A stretch of 40,406 nucleotides of DNA from Marmoricola sp. Leaf446 (GCF_001424755.1 NZ_LMRF01000001.1:1368100-1408505), one strand, 5' to 3'. Positions 20,601 through 30,000 are shown, counted from the first letter of the stretch. Program-made: numbers and translations. The notes: generated from the letters alone by a model not told the origin.

Positions 20601-21657
20601 CCCCACCGGATCCACCACGTCCACCGCGCCCACGAGCCACGACGACGCCCCGGTCATCCTGCGCGCCCAGAACCTCACCAAGCACTACCCGATCAAGGGC
20701 GGGGTGCTGCGGCGCACCGTCGGTCACGTCCGCGCGCTGGAGGACGTCTCCTTCGACCTGCGGGCCGGTGAGACCCTCGGCGTGGTCGGGGAGTCGGGGT
20801 GCGGCAAGTCGACCCTCGGCCGGATGCTGATGCGCCTGGAGGAGCCCACGGGCGGTCGCCTGGAGTTCGACGGCGTCGACCTGTACTCCCTGGGGCGCCG
20901 CGAGATGCGCCGCAAGCGCCGCGACATCCAGATCGTGTTCCAGGACCCCTACACCTCGCTGAACCCCCGCAAGACCGTCGCCGACCTGATCGGGGAGCCG
21001 TTCGACGTCCACCCCGACGCCGTCCCGCGCGCCGGCCGCCGCCGGCGCGTGCAGGAGCTGATGGAGCTGGTGGGGCTCTCGCCCGAGCACATCAACCGCT
21101 ACCCGCACCAGTTCTCCGGCGGCCAGCGCCAGCGCATCGGCATCGCACGCGGCATCGCGCTCAACCCCAAGATCCTGGTGTGCGACGAGCCGGTGTCCGC
21201 GCTCGACGTCTCGGTGCAGGCGCAGGTCATCAACGTGATGGAGCGGCTGCAGCGCGAGCTGGGCCTGGCCTACGTCTTCATCGCCCACGACCTCTCGGTG
21301 GTGCGCCACATCGCTGACCGCGTGGCGGTGATGTACCTCGGGCGGATCGTGGAGCTCGGCACCGAGGACGAGATCTACGAGCGGCCCACGCACCCCTACA
21401 CGCGGGCGCTGCTGTCGGCCGTGCCGGTGCCGGACCCGCTGGCCCGGGGCACCCGCCAGGAGATCAAGCTCCAGGGCGACGTCCCCTCGCCGGCCAACCC
21501 GCCGTCGGGCTGCCGGTTCCACACCCGGTGCTGGCTGGCGCGCGACGTCTGCTCCACCGACGAGCCGCAGCTGGTCGAGCGCAACGACGGACGGGGCGAG
21601 CACCGGTCCGCCTGCCACTTCACCGAGGAGTCGGTGTCGGGTCGCACCACCCCGTGA
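20593..21657 (+). CDS. Peptide ABC transporter ATP-binding protein (DppF/OppF type)
   Basis: Second ATPase of the pair, 354 residues. It has [19 protein letters not shown] (the OppF-type insertion before Walker A), GESGCGKS at 66-73, the FSGGQRQR signature, Walker [13 protein letters not shown] and the C-terminal cysteine motif [15 protein letters not shown]. The GTG start overlaps the stop of the preceding ATPase gene by eight bases, with AGGAGG upstream. Both ATPases look catalytically intact, giving a complete five-component importer. Confidence 0.95.
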   Translation: MADPTGSTTSTAPTSHDDAPVILRAQNLTKHYPIKGGVLRRTVGHVRALEDVSFDLRAGETLGVVGESGCGKSTLGRMLMRLEEPTGGRLEFDGVDLYSLGRREMRRKRRDIQIVFQDPYTSLNPRKTVADLIGEPFDVHPDAVPRAGRRRRVQELMELVGLSPEHINRYPHQFSGGQRQRIGIARGIALNPKILVCDEPVSALDVSVQAQVINVMERLQRELGLAYVFIAHDLSVVRHIADRVAVMYLGRIVELGTEDEIYERPTHPYTRALLSAVPVPDPLARGTRQEIKLQGDVPSPANPPSGCRFHTRCWLARDVCSTDEPQLVERNDGRGEHRSACHFTEESVSGRTTP

Positions 21658-21664
21658 GGTGCCG

Positions 21665-23068
21665 ATGAGCGGCGACGGCCTGTTCGAGCTCGACGACGCG
21701 GCCGCCCCGGCCAACCGGCCGGGGGGCACGGCGGGGTCGCTGGCCGGCAACGCCCACGCCTCGGCGCCGCTCGCGGTCCGGATGCGGCCGCGGACCCTCG
21801 ACGACCTCGTCGGCCAGCAGCACCTGCTGCGGCCCGGCTCGCCGCTGCGGCGGCTGATCGAGGGCGACCAGCCGATGTCGCTGCTGCTCTGGGGACCGCC
21901 CGGGACGGGCAAGACCACGATCGCCTCGATCGTCTCGGGCCAGACCAACCGGGAGTTCGTCGAGGTCTCGGCGGTCTCGGCGGGCGTCAAGGAGGTCCGC
22001 GCGGCCATCGACACCGCCCGCAACCGGCTGGTCCGCACCGGCGGCGAGACGGTGCTGTTCGTCGACGAGGTGCACCGCTTCAGCAAGGCCCAGCAGGACG
22101 CGCTGCTGCCGGGCGTGGAGAACCGCTGGGTCACGCTCGTCGCGGCCACCACGGAGAACCCCTTCTTCTCCGTGATCTCCCCGCTGCTCTCGCGCTCGCT
22201 GCTGCTCACCCTCGAGCCGCTGACCGACGCCGACGTCCGCGGCGTGATCGAGCGGGCGCTGGCCGACGAGCGGGGGCTGGGCGGTCGGCTCACCCTCGAG
22301 CCCGACGCGCTGGACCACCTGGTGCGGCTGGCCGGGGGAGACGCGCGACGGTCGCTGACCTACCTCGAGGCCGCCGCCGGTGCCGCCGAGAGCCCCGAGG
22401 CCGGTGACGACGGTGAGGGCGCGGCCGAGCCGGGGACCATCACGCTGGCGACGACCGAGCGGGCCGTGGACCGCGCGGCGGTGCGCTACGACCGGCAGGG
22501 CGACCAGCACTACGACGTCACCAGCGCCTTCATCAAGTCGATCCGCGGCTCCGACGCCGACGCCGCCATGCACTACCTCGCCCGGATGGTCGAGGCGGGC
22601 GAGGACCCGCGCTTCATCGCCCGGCGGCTGGTCGTGCTGGCCAGCGAGGACGTCGGGCTGGCCGACCCGACCGCGCTGACCGTGGCGGTGGCCGCGGCCC
22701 AGTCGGTGCAGCTGATCGGGATGCCCGAGGCCCGGCTCAACCTGGCGCAGGCCGTCCTCCACCTCGCGCTCGCCCCCAAGTCCAACGCCGTGATCAAGGC
22801 CATGGACGCCGCCTCCGCCGACGTGCGTGCCGGCAAGATCGGTCCGGTGCCCGCCCACCTGCGCGACGCGCACTACGGCGGGTCCAAGCAGCTGGGTCAC
22901 GGCCAGGGCTACCGCTACTCCCACGACGCGCCCTACGGGATCGCCGAGCAGCAGTACGCCCCCGACGTCGTCGCCGACGCGACCTACTACCGCCCCACGT
23001 CGCTGGGCGCGGAGGCCTCGCTCAAGGAGCGCTGGGAGCGCGTCCGCCGTCTCGTCCGCGGCAGGTAG
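21665..23068 (+). CDS. rarA: Replication-associated recombination protein A (RarA/MgsA AAA+ ATPase)
   Basis: Clamp-loader-like AAA+ ATPase acting at stalled replication forks. The 467-residue product has [16 protein letters not shown], Walker [10 protein letters not shown], Walker [17 protein letters not shown], the sensor segment [12 protein letters not shown], and the tetramerisation domain containing [32 protein letters not shown]. The start chosen is the ATG with GAGG five bases upstream; a GTG two codons earlier is also possible. The start lies seven bases after the transporter operon, so readthrough from it is likely. The C terminus [19 protein letters not shown] is standard. Confidence 0.94.
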   Translation: MSGDGLFELDDAAAPANRPGGTAGSLAGNAHASAPLAVRMRPRTLDDLVGQQHLLRPGSPLRRLIEGDQPMSLLLWGPPGTGKTTIASIVSGQTNREFVEVSAVSAGVKEVRAAIDTARNRLVRTGGETVLFVDEVHRFSKAQQDALLPGVENRWVTLVAATTENPFFSVISPLLSRSLLLTLEPLTDADVRGVIERALADERGLGGRLTLEPDALDHLVRLAGGDARRSLTYLEAAAGAAESPEAGDDGEGAAEPGTITLATTERAVDRAAVRYDRQGDQHYDVTSAFIKSIRGSDADAAMHYLARMVEAGEDPRFIARRLVVLASEDVGLADPTALTVAVAAAQSVQLIGMPEARLNLAQAVLHLALAPKSNAVIKAMDAASADVRAGKIGPVPAHLRDAHYGGSKQLGHGQGYRYSHDAPYGIAEQQYAPDVVADATYYRPTSLGAEASLKERWERVRRLVRGR

Positions 23069-23071
23069 GGT
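23066..23071 (+). promoter_or_regulatory. Possible -10 element (leaderless) for the downstream small gene
   Basis: TAGGGT overlaps the rarA stop codon and lies eight bases before the next ATG, with no ribosome binding site between. That spacing fits a leaderless actinobacterial promoter. The -35 is not evident. Confidence 0.3.
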
Positions 23072-23079
23072 CGGGCGCC

Positions 23080-23598
23080 ATGGACTCGCCGCTCACCCTG
23101 GGACTCGCGCTGGCCCTCGGCGCCGCCCTCGTGGCGGTCGTCGTGCTGGCCGTGCAGGTGCGCCGCGCCCGGCGGAGCACCGAGGCCGAGCTGCTCGCCA
23201 CCCGCGCCGAGTCCGAGGCGCTGCGCGAGCGGGTCGACGGGCTGGCCGCGCGGCTGGACCGTCGTGACGACGGCGTCCGGTCGACCGCCGACGGGGCGGC
23301 GTACGTCATCACCGACGCGGGCGCCCACGAGCCGGCCCCTTTGGTCGACGCGCGGCCGATGGTCGCCGACCGCGTGGTCCTCAACGCCGCGCTGGGCGAG
23401 CCGCTGGTGCGGGCCGTCGCGCTGGGCCACGGCGTACGCCGGGCGCTGGGCGCCGAGTCGCGCAACCGGATCCGCTTCGAGATGCGCCGCGAGGCCAAGC
23501 GGGCCCGCAAGCAGCGCCGCCGCGAGATGCGCGACGCCTACCGCGAGGCCCGGGTGGCCCGCCGGCCCCCCGAGGGGCCGGGGGCCCGCGCCGCATGA
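23080..23598 (+). CDS. Predicted single-span membrane protein with coiled coil (unknown function)
   Basis: 172 residues. One N-terminal hydrophobic helix (about 5-27, LTLGLALALGAALVAVVVLAVQV) is followed by basic residues and a probable coiled coil (TEAELLATRAESEALRERVDGLAARLD). A short globular stretch comes next (AYVITDAGAHEP to LNAALGEPLVRAVALGHGVRRAL), then a strongly basic, helical C terminus (EMRREAKRARKQRRREMRDAYREARVARR). In other actinobacteria this slot upstream of alaS often holds a membrane-anchored DUF948-like protein, but I do not recognise a named domain here. Its membrane topology and charged tail suggest an anchored nucleic-acid or ribosome contact, which is speculation. The start is fixed by the ATG after rarA. 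Confidence 0.75.
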   Translation: MDSPLTLGLALALGAALVAVVVLAVQVRRARRSTEAELLATRAESEALRERVDGLAARLDRRDDGVRSTADGAAYVITDAGAHEPAPLVDARPMVADRVVLNAALGEPLVRAVALGHGVRRALGAESRNRIRFEMRREAKRARKQRRREMRDAYREARVARRPPEGPGARAA

Positions 23599-23608
23599 GG
23601 GCCGAGCG

Positions 23609-23902
23609 GTGAACCGGGGCTGGTGGTTCGTCGCGGGTGCCGGTGCCGGGGTGTACGCCGCGGCCCGCGCCCGCCGCGTGGCCGAGTCGCTGACCCCGCA
23701 GGGACTCCGCGACCGGGTCGCCGGACTGAGCCTGGGCGCCCAGCTGCTGGCCGAGGAGGTCCGCACCGGAGCCGCCGAGAAGGAGGCCGAGCTGCGCGAG
23801 CGGCTCGGGCTGGTCGCCCCCGAGACCGGTCCGCCGGCCGTGCACCCCACACCCCCGACGCACCCCACCCCGCTCCAGATCCCCGAGGAAGGCACCACCT
23901 GA
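23609..23902 (+). CDS. DUF6167-like small membrane-associated protein
   Basis: 97 residues starting at a GTG. It begins NRGWWFVAGAGAGVYAAARARRVAESLTPQGLRDRVAGL, the pattern of the short actinobacterial proteins encoded just before alaS (annotated DUF6167 elsewhere, from memory). The N-terminal hydrophobic segment is short and Gly/Ala-rich; the middle is helical and charged (AEEVRTGAAEKEAELRERLGL), and the end is Pro/Thr-rich. The stop overlaps the alaS ATG, implying translational coupling. Function is unknown. Confidence 0.75.
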   Translation: MNRGWWFVAGAGAGVYAAARARRVAESLTPQGLRDRVAGLSLGAQLLAEEVRTGAAEKEAELRERLGLVAPETGPPAVHPTPPTHPTPLQIPEEGTT

Positions 23903-26604
23903 TGGACAGCGCCGACATCCGCCGCCGCTTCGTGGCGCACTTCGAGGCGGCCGGCCACACGGCCGTCCCCTCGGCGTCGCTGCTCGTGCCCGACCCCAAC
24001 CTGTTGTTCGTCAACGCCGGGATGGTGCCCTTCAAGCCCTACTTCCTGGGCCAGGAGACCCCGCCGTGGCCGCGGGCCACCAGCGTCCAGAAGTGCGTGC
24101 GCACCCCCGACATCGAGGACGTCGGCAAGACCACCCGGCACGGCACCTTCTTCGAGATGTGCGGCAACTTCAGCTTCGGCGACTACTTCAAGGAAGGCGC
24201 CATCGAGCTGGCCTGGGACCTGGTCACCAAGCCGCTGGCCGACGGCGGTTGGGGCCTGGAGGAGAGCCGGCTCCACCCGAGCGTCTACGAGGACGACGCC
24301 GAGGCGGTCGAGCTGTGGCGCAAGGTCACCGGCCTGCCCGACCACCGGATCGTCCGGCTGGGCCGCAAGGAGAACTACTGGTCGATGGGTGTGCCGGGTC
24401 CGGGCGGCCCGTGCTCGGAGATCCTCTACGACCGCGGGCCGGCGTACGGCCCCGACGCCGACCTGTCGACCATCGGGCCCGACATGCCGACCGAGCTCGA
24501 GGACCGGTTCCTGGAGATCTGGAACCTGGTGTTCATGCAGGACGAGCTCTCGGCCGTGCGCTCGAAGTCCGACTTCGACATCGCCGGCTCGTTGCCCCAG
24601 CGCAACATCGACACCGGGATGGGCCTGGAGCGTGTCGCACTGCTGCTGCAGGACAAGCCCAACATGTACGAGACCGACGTGGTCTTCCCCGTGATCCAGC
24701 GGGTCGAGGAGCTGACCGGCCGCCGCTACGGCGCCGACCCGGCCGACGACGTCCGGTTCCGGGTCGTGGCCGACCACGTCCGCAGCTCGATGATGCTCAT
24801 CGGCGACGGCGTGACCCCGGGCAACGAGTCGCGCGGCTACGTGCTGCGGCGGCTGCTGCGCCGCGCGGTCCGCTCGGTGCGGCTGCTGGGCTTCGAGGAC
24901 CGGGCGCTGCCCGAGCTGTTCCCGGTCAGCCGCGACAAGATGGGCGAGACCTACGGCGAGCTGCTCACCGACTGGGACCGGATCTCGACGGTCGCGTACG
25001 CCGAGGAGGACGCCTTCCGGCAGACCCTGCGCACCGGCACCACCATCTTCGACACCGCCGCGACGCGGGTGAAGGACAGCGGCGGTTCGACCCTGCCCGG
25101 TGACCAGGCCTTCGCGCTGCACGACACCTACGGCTTCCCCATCGACCTGACCCTGGAGATGGCCTCCGAGGCCGGCCTCGAGGTCGACGAGGCAGGCTTC
25201 CGCTCGCTGATGGCCGAGCAGCGCGAGCGCGCGAAGGCCGACGCCCGCTCGCGCAAGGGCGGCCACGCCGACACCGGCGCCTACCGGGACGTCCTGGGCG
25301 AGCACGGGCCCACCGAGTGGCTGGCCTACGAGACCCTCGAGACCGAGTCCCGCCTGCAGGCCGTGCTCAGCGGCGGCCGACGGGTCACCAGCCTGGCAGC
25401 GGGCGAGGTCGGCGAGGTGGTCCTGGACCGCACCCCCTTCTACGCCGAGTCCGGTGGTCAGGCGGCCGACGCCGGCACCATCGACTTCGCGGGCGGCACC
25501 CTGGAGGTGCTCGACGTGCAGCGGCCGGTCAAGGGGCTGGTCGTCCACCAGGTGCGGGTCGTCGACGGTGAGCTGCCCCCGGGTGCGGTGCTGCACGCCC
25601 GCGTCGACCCCGAGTGGCGCACCGGCGCGCGCCAGGCGCACTCCGGCACCCACGTCGTCCACGCCGCCCTGCGCGAGGTGCTCGGCCCGCAGGCGCTGCA
25701 GTCCGGCTCCTACAACCGGCCGGGCTACCTGCGCCTCGACTTCGGCTGGACCGGCGGCCTGTCGCCGGCCCAGGTGCACGACGTGGAGGAGGTCGCCAAC
25801 CGTGCGCTGCGCGCCGACCTGCCGGTGGGCTGGCAGTACATGACCCTGCCCGAGGCCAGGGAGTGGGGCGCGCTGGCGCTGTTCGGCGAGACCTACGACG
25901 TCGGGCAGGTGCGGGTGGTGGAGATCGGTGGGCCGTGGTCGCGCGAGCTCTGCGGCGGCACGCACGTCGACCACTCCAGCCAGATCGGCACCATCGTGGT
26001 GACCGGGGAGTCCTCGGTCGGCTCGGGCAACCGACGGATCGAGGCGTTCACCGGCGTCGAGGGCTTCGCCTACCTCGCCCGTGAGCGCGACGTGGTGGGC
26101 GAGCTGTCCACGCTGCTCAAGACCCGGCCCGACGACCTCGTCGGGCGCGTCTCGGACCTCGTGGAGCGCCTGCGCCACGCCGAGAAGGAGATCGAGAAGG
26201 CACGCGTGGCGCAGCTGCTCGCCTCGGCCGGCGACCTGGCCGCGGCCGCCGAGGACCTCGACGGCGTCGCCCTGGCCGGGCAGGTCGTGGCGGGTGCGGG
26301 GGGCGGCGACGTACGTACGCTCGCGCTGGACGTGCGCGCCCGGCTGGCGCCGGAGCGTCCCGGCGCCGCGGTCGTGATCGGCACCGGCGGCGGCAAGCCG
26401 TCGGTCGTGGTCGCGGTCAACGACGCCGGCCGCGCGGCCGGGCTCTCGGCCAACACGCTGGTCCGCGTGGCCACCCAGGTCCTCGGCGGCAAGGGCGGCG
26501 GCAAGGACGACGTGGCCCAGGGCGGCGGCGCGGACGCGAGCAAGGCCGACGAGGCGCTGCGGGCGGTCCGCGACCACCTCGCCCAGGGCCGCCCCACCGC
26601 GTGA
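23902..26604 (+). CDS. alaS: Alanyl-tRNA synthetase
   Basis: 900-residue class II enzyme that charges and proofreads tRNA-Ala. The N-terminal catalytic core includes NAGMVPFKPYFLGQE and the motif-2 region RATSVQKCVRTPDIEDVGKTTRHGTFFEM. The tRNA-recognition domain is followed by the editing domain, whose zinc site shows HSGTH at 580-584 and CGGTHV from Cys684. The C-Ala domain at the end includes the Gly-rich GTGGGKPSVVVAVNDAGR. Length and domain order are normal, and editing residues look intact. It is coupled upstream to the small membrane protein gene and downstream to ruvX (GTGA overlap). Confidence 0.96.
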   Translation: MDSADIRRRFVAHFEAAGHTAVPSASLLVPDPNLLFVNAGMVPFKPYFLGQETPPWPRATSVQKCVRTPDIEDVGKTTRHGTFFEMCGNFSFGDYFKEGAIELAWDLVTKPLADGGWGLEESRLHPSVYEDDAEAVELWRKVTGLPDHRIVRLGRKENYWSMGVPGPGGPCSEILYDRGPAYGPDADLSTIGPDMPTELEDRFLEIWNLVFMQDELSAVRSKSDFDIAGSLPQRNIDTGMGLERVALLLQDKPNMYETDVVFPVIQRVEELTGRRYGADPADDVRFRVVADHVRSSMMLIGDGVTPGNESRGYVLRRLLRRAVRSVRLLGFEDRALPELFPVSRDKMGETYGELLTDWDRISTVAYAEEDAFRQTLRTGTTIFDTAATRVKDSGGSTLPGDQAFALHDTYGFPIDLTLEMASEAGLEVDEAGFRSLMAEQRERAKADARSRKGGHADTGAYRDVLGEHGPTEWLAYETLETESRLQAVLSGGRRVTSLAAGEVGEVVLDRTPFYAESGGQAADAGTIDFAGGTLEVLDVQRPVKGLVVHQVRVVDGELPPGAVLHARVDPEWRTGARQAHSGTHVVHAALREVLGPQALQSGSYNRPGYLRLDFGWTGGLSPAQVHDVEEVANRALRADLPVGWQYMTLPEAREWGALALFGETYDVGQVRVVEIGGPWSRELCGGTHVDHSSQIGTIVVTGESSVGSGNRRIEAFTGVEGFAYLARERDVVGELSTLLKTRPDDLVGRVSDLVERLRHAEKEIEKARVAQLLASAGDLAAAAEDLDGVALAGQVVAGAGGGDVRTLALDVRARLAPERPGAAVVIGTGGGKPSVVVAVNDAGRAAGLSANTLVRVATQVLGGKGGGKDDVAQGGGADASKADEALRAVRDHLAQGRPTA

Positions 26605-27074
26605 GCACCGCACCGGGGGTGCGGCTGGGCATCGACCCGGGCGAGGCCCGGATCGGCGTCGCGAGCAGCGACCCGCACGGCATCCTCGCGACGCCGCTGG
26701 AGACCGTCGCCCGGGCCAGGGGCGACCTCGACCGGCTGGCGGCGCTGGTGGAGGAGCACGACGCCCGCCTGGTCTACCTCGGCCTGCCCCGCTCGATGTC
26801 CGGGGGAGAAGGACCCTCGGCGGGTAGGGTTCGAGCGTTCGCGCGCGACCTGGCGGCCCGGATCCATCCGGTGCCGGTGCGGCTGTGCGACGAGCGCCTG
26901 AGCACCGTGACCGCCGAGGGGCAGCTGCGGGCGCAGGGACGCAAGGGCAAGAAGCGCCGCGCGGTGGTCGACATGGCCGCGGCAGTGGTGATCTTGCAGG
27001 GGGCTCTGGAGAGGGAACGACAGACGGGCGCCGCGGCCGGCGAGCTGGTCCGGGCCGACGCCCCGGACCAGTAG
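26601..27074 (+). CDS. ruvX: Putative pre-16S rRNA nuclease RuvX/YqgF
   Basis: 157-residue RNase H-fold protein of the YqgF family, linked to 16S rRNA 5' maturation in E. coli. The N-terminal LGIDPGEARIGVASSDPHGILATPLETV carries the first catalytic Asp. VYLGLPRSMSGGEGPSAGRVRAFA and the RLCDERLSTVTAEGQL segment (with the second acidic residue) follow, then a final Asp near VDMAAAVVIL. The C-terminal ~20 residues form a short extension. The GTG overlaps the alaS stop by four bases. The alaS-ruvX-mltG order is widespread in Gram-positive bacteria. Confidence 0.93.
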   Translation: MSTAPGVRLGIDPGEARIGVASSDPHGILATPLETVARARGDLDRLAALVEEHDARLVYLGLPRSMSGGEGPSAGRVRAFARDLAARIHPVPVRLCDERLSTVTAEGQLRAQGRKGKKRRAVVDMAAAVVILQGALERERQTGAAAGELVRADAPDQ

Positions 27075-27087
27075 GAACGGACGACAC

Positions 27088-28245
27088 GTGAGCCACACCG
27101 ACTACAGCGGGGACGAGCCCCTGCTCGAGGACGGGTACGACGACCCCCGCGACTCCGACGACTGGAGCTACGAGGAGCCGCGCAAGCGGCGCGCCCGCAG
27201 CTGCCTGCCGGTCCTGCTCGTGCTGGTGATCCTCGGGTCCGGGCTCTACTTCGGTGGCCGGTGGGCCTACGACGAGCTCAGCACCCGGCTCGCCTCGGCC
27301 CCTGACTACGAGGGGCCCGGCAGCGGCGAGGTCGTCTACCAGGTGGAGGAGGGCGTCACCTCCGCGCAGATCGGCCGTGACCTCAAGGAGGCGGGCGTCG
27401 TGGCCAGCGTCGACGCCTTCACCGAGGCCGCCAACCTCGACGAGGACTCCCGCAGCATCCAGGTCGGCTACTACCAGCTCCAGCAGAAGATGAAGGCGAG
27501 CGACGCCCTCGACGTGCTCGTCGACCCCGCCAACCTGGTGCAGGCACTCGTGACCGTGCCCGAGGGCGCCCGGGTCCGCCAGGTGGTGGACTCCATCGCG
27601 GAGAACACCGACATCCGGCGCCGTGCCGTGGTCCGGGCCCTGGCCGACGCCGAGGCCATCGGGCTGCCCGCCGACGCCGCGGGCAACCCCGAGGGCTACC
27701 TGTTCCCCGCCACCTACACCGTGCCGCCGAAGATGACGGCGGTCGAGCTGATCAGCCAGATGGTGGCCAAGACCAAGGCCGTCGAGACCGACCTGGACAT
27801 CGAGGCCCGCGCCGCCGACCTCGGGCTCACCCCCGAGCAGGTGCTCACGGTGGCCAGCATCCTGGAGTACGAGGCCAACAAGTCCGAGGACTACCCGCGC
27901 GTGGCCCGGGTGCTCTACAACCGGCTCGACGACGACATGGCGCTGCAGCTGGACTCGACGGTGTCCTACGTCAGCGGCCGCTCCGGCGACGTGTGGACCA
28001 CCTCGGCCGAGCGCGACTCCGACTCGCAGTACAACACCTACAAGTACACCGGCCTCCCGCCCGGCCCGATCGGCTCGCCCGGCCAAGAGACCATCGAGGC
28101 GGCTCTGGAGCCGGCCCAGGGCGACTGGCTGTTCTTCGTGCCCGACTACGAGGCCGACACCACCCGCTTCTCCGAGACGCTGGCGGAGCACAACAGGTGG
28201 GTGGAGAAGCTCCGCGAGTACTGCCGCACCAACGAGGACTGCTAG
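27088..28245 (+). CDS. mltG: Endolytic murein transglycosylase MltG
   Basis: Membrane-anchored enzyme that cuts nascent peptidoglycan strands and sets glycan length. The 385-residue product has an acidic ~35-residue cytoplasmic N terminus, one transmembrane helix after RKRRARS (CLPVLLVLVILGSGLYFGG), a LysM-like region, and the YceG catalytic core. Within the core, LTVASILEYEANKSEDYPRVARVLYNRL carries the catalytic Glu of the S-I-x-E motif, with LQLDSTVSYV and YNTYKYTGLPPGPIGSPG downstream. The GTG start follows an AGGAACGGA ribosome site. The substrate pocket residues look canonical. Confidence 0.93.
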   Translation: MSHTDYSGDEPLLEDGYDDPRDSDDWSYEEPRKRRARSCLPVLLVLVILGSGLYFGGRWAYDELSTRLASAPDYEGPGSGEVVYQVEEGVTSAQIGRDLKEAGVVASVDAFTEAANLDEDSRSIQVGYYQLQQKMKASDALDVLVDPANLVQALVTVPEGARVRQVVDSIAENTDIRRRAVVRALADAEAIGLPADAAGNPEGYLFPATYTVPPKMTAVELISQMVAKTKAVETDLDIEARAADLGLTPEQVLTVASILEYEANKSEDYPRVARVLYNRLDDDMALQLDSTVSYVSGRSGDVWTTSAERDSDSQYNTYKYTGLPPGPIGSPGQETIEAALEPAQGDWLFFVPDYEADTTRFSETLAEHNRWVEKLREYCRTNEDC

Positions 28246-28249
28246 GCCC

Positions 28250-29152
28250 GTGCGCTGCGCCGTGGTGGGCACCCCCGTGGCCCACTCCCTCTCACCTGCC
28301 ATGCACCGGGCGGCGTACGCCGAGCTGGGGCTCGACTGGACCTACGACGCCGTCGAGCTCGCCTCGGACGACCTGCCGGCCCACCTGGCCTCGCTCGACC
28401 GCAGCTGGCGGGGGCTGTCGCTGACGATGCCGCTCAAGCGCACCGTGGTGCCGCTGGTGGACTCCCTCGACGACTGGGCCCGCGTCTCGGGGGCAGTCAA
28501 CACGCTCCTGCTCGGCGACCGCCGGCGGCTGGGGTTCAACACCGACGTGCCCGGCGCGATGGCGGCCCTGGTCGAGCGGGTCCACGACCCGGTGCGCGAG
28601 GTGGTCGTGCTGGGCGGCGGCGCGACCGCCACCTCGGTGCTGCTCGGGCTGGTCGAGCTCGGCTGCACCCGGGCCCACGTGCTGGTGCGCTTGCCCGCCC
28701 GCGCCGCCGAGACCGTGGAGACCGTCCGCCGGCACCGACGGGCCCCGCAGGTCACCGTCGGCAGCCTGCCCGAGGCGGTGGCGCGCGGCGACCTGGGCGA
28801 GGGGTCCGGGGCCGACCTCCTCGTGTCGACCATCCCCGGACGGGCCCAGACCCCGGAGGTGCTCGCCGCGGCCGCGGGCGTGCCACGGGTCTTCGAGGTC
28901 GTCTACGACCCCTGGCCGACCCCCCTCGCCCGCGCCGCGGAGGAGTCCGGCCGGCCCCTGGTCAGCGGCCTCGACCTGCTCGCGCACCAGGCCGTGCTGC
29001 AGCTGCAGGTGATGGCCGGGCGCTCGGTGCCCGTCGAGCTGCTGCGCGTCGCCGCGCTGCGCGAGCTGCACCGGCGCGGCCACACCACCTACGGCGCCGT
29101 CGACGGCCCCGGCCCTGTGGACGACGGCCCCGCCGTCGCCCCGAGGGCCTAG
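28250..29152 (+). CDS. aroE: Shikimate dehydrogenase
   Basis: Reduces 3-dehydroshikimate to shikimate with NADPH. The 300-residue product shows the shikimate-binding motif PVAHSLSPAMHRAAY, the catalytic lysine segment LTMPLKR, the GAVNTL and FNTDVPG segments holding the catalytic Asp, and a dinucleotide-binding loop GGGATATS. The C-terminal SGLDLLAHQAVLQLQV is also typical. LTMPLK in place of the usual V-T-x-P-x-K is a conservative change. It starts with GTG five bases after mltG. It opens the aro gene run, which is interrupted only by the prepilin-peptidase-like gene. Confidence 0.94.
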   Translation: MRCAVVGTPVAHSLSPAMHRAAYAELGLDWTYDAVELASDDLPAHLASLDRSWRGLSLTMPLKRTVVPLVDSLDDWARVSGAVNTLLLGDRRRLGFNTDVPGAMAALVERVHDPVREVVVLGGGATATSVLLGLVELGCTRAHVLVRLPARAAETVETVRRHRRAPQVTVGSLPEAVARGDLGEGSGADLLVSTIPGRAQTPEVLAAAAGVPRVFEVVYDPWPTPLARAAEESGRPLVSGLDLLAHQAVLQLQVMAGRSVPVELLRVAALRELHRRGHTTYGAVDGPGPVDDGPAVAPRA

Positions 29153-29155
29153 CGT
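29150..29155 (+). promoter_or_regulatory. Possible -10 element (leaderless) for the A24 peptidase gene
   Basis: TAGCGT overlaps the aroE stop and stands seven bases before the next ATG, with no Shine-Dalgarno-like sequence between. The same hexamer occurs upstream of ruvC and of the acyl-CoA-dehydrogenase-like gene. The -35 is not visible. Confidence 0.35.
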
Positions 29156-29162
29156 CCCGGGG

Positions 29163-29957
29163 ATGCCCTGGACCGAGGCCTCGCTGCTGCCCACCCTGGT
29201 GGTCGGCCTGGCGTGCGGCCTGCTCGCGCTGCCCGCGCCGGCGCTGCTGGCCCGGCTCCCCGAGCCCGAGCCCGAGCCCGGCGCCCCGGCGGCGCCCGAG
29301 CCGACGCTCGCGGGGGAGCCGCTCGTCGAGACGCCGCCCGTCGCGGTCGCCGCCTCGCCGCTGGGTCCGCCACCCCCCAAGGAGCCGTACGCCGCCATCG
29401 CGGCGCTCCCCGGCCTGCGCCTCGGGCTGGTGCTGGCCTGCGCCCTGGTGGGGGCGATGTTCGGGGCGGCCCTCGGCTGGACCGGCGCGCTGCTCTACCT
29501 CGTGCCGCTGGTCCCGGTCGGCGCGGTGCTGCTGGTGGTCGACTGGCGGACCACCCTGCTCCCGACGCGCGTCCTGCACCCGACGTACGCCGGGCTCGCG
29601 GTGCTGCTGCCCCTGGCCGCCCTGCTCGACGGTGACTGGGGCGGGCTGCTGCGCGCGGGCGGCGGCTGGCTGGTGGTGGGCGGCTGGTTCTGGGTCTTCT
29701 GGGCCGTGCTGCACGCCTGGGGGTTCGGCGACGTCCGGCTCGCGCGCGTGCTGGGGCCGGCGCTGGGCTACCTCGGCTGGTCGCACGCCCTGGTCGGGCT
29801 GGGGCTGATGGTGTTCCTCGGTGGGATCGGCGGCGTGGTGCTCTCGCTGCTGCGGCGCAGCCTCCGGCGCCGCTACCCCTACGGCCCGTTCATGCTGGTC
29901 GGGGCGGCGGTCGCGGTGGTCGCGGCGCCCGTGATCGCGGCGGGTCTCGGCTACTAG
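29163..29957 (+). CDS. A24-family prepilin peptidase-like membrane protein
   Basis: 264-residue polytopic membrane protein with about seven hydrophobic segments. The two catalytic aspartates of A24 aspartic peptidases appear in [10 protein letters not shown] and GFGDVRLAR (the G-x-G-D motif). The N-terminal methylase zinc domain of bifunctional PilD proteins is absent. In its place, after the first helix, is a cytoplasmic or external loop of about 50 residues very rich in Glu, Pro and Ala. Such short A24 proteins are frequent near actinobacterial aro genes and may process type IV or Flp pilins. No pilin gene is in this window, so the substrate is unknown. Confidence 0.85.
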   Translation: MPWTEASLLPTLVVGLACGLLALPAPALLARLPEPEPEPGAPAAPEPTLAGEPLVETPPVAVAASPLGPPPPKEPYAAIAALPGLRLGLVLACALVGAMFGAALGWTGALLYLVPLVPVGAVLLVVDWRTTLLPTRVLHPTYAGLAVLLPLAALLDGDWGGLLRAGGGWLVVGGWFWVFWAVLHAWGFGDVRLARVLGPALGYLGWSHALVGLGLMVFLGGIGGVVLSLLRRSLRRRYPYGPFMLVGAAVAVVAAPVIAAGLGY

Positions 29958-29960
29958 GGA

Positions 29961-29977
29961 GGGGCCGGGAGGGCCCC
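29961..29977 (+). repeat. GC-rich hairpin between the peptidase gene and aroC
   Basis: GGGGCC (29961-29966) pairs with GGCCCC (29972-29977) around GGGAG; the adjacent GGGCCCCGGGCCCC offers alternative pairings. It could be a weak terminator or attenuator in the 43-base gap. No T-run follows. Confidence 0.4.
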
Positions 29978-30000
29978 GGGCCCCGTGGGAGACTGGCGCC

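Noticed and set aside
22987-28302. Very long minus-strand open frame opposite rarA, alaS, ruvX and mltG
   Set aside because: It lies antisense to genes with clear family motifs and is rich in Gly, Ala, Arg, Val and His as expected from a high-GC shadow frame; no domain is recognisable.
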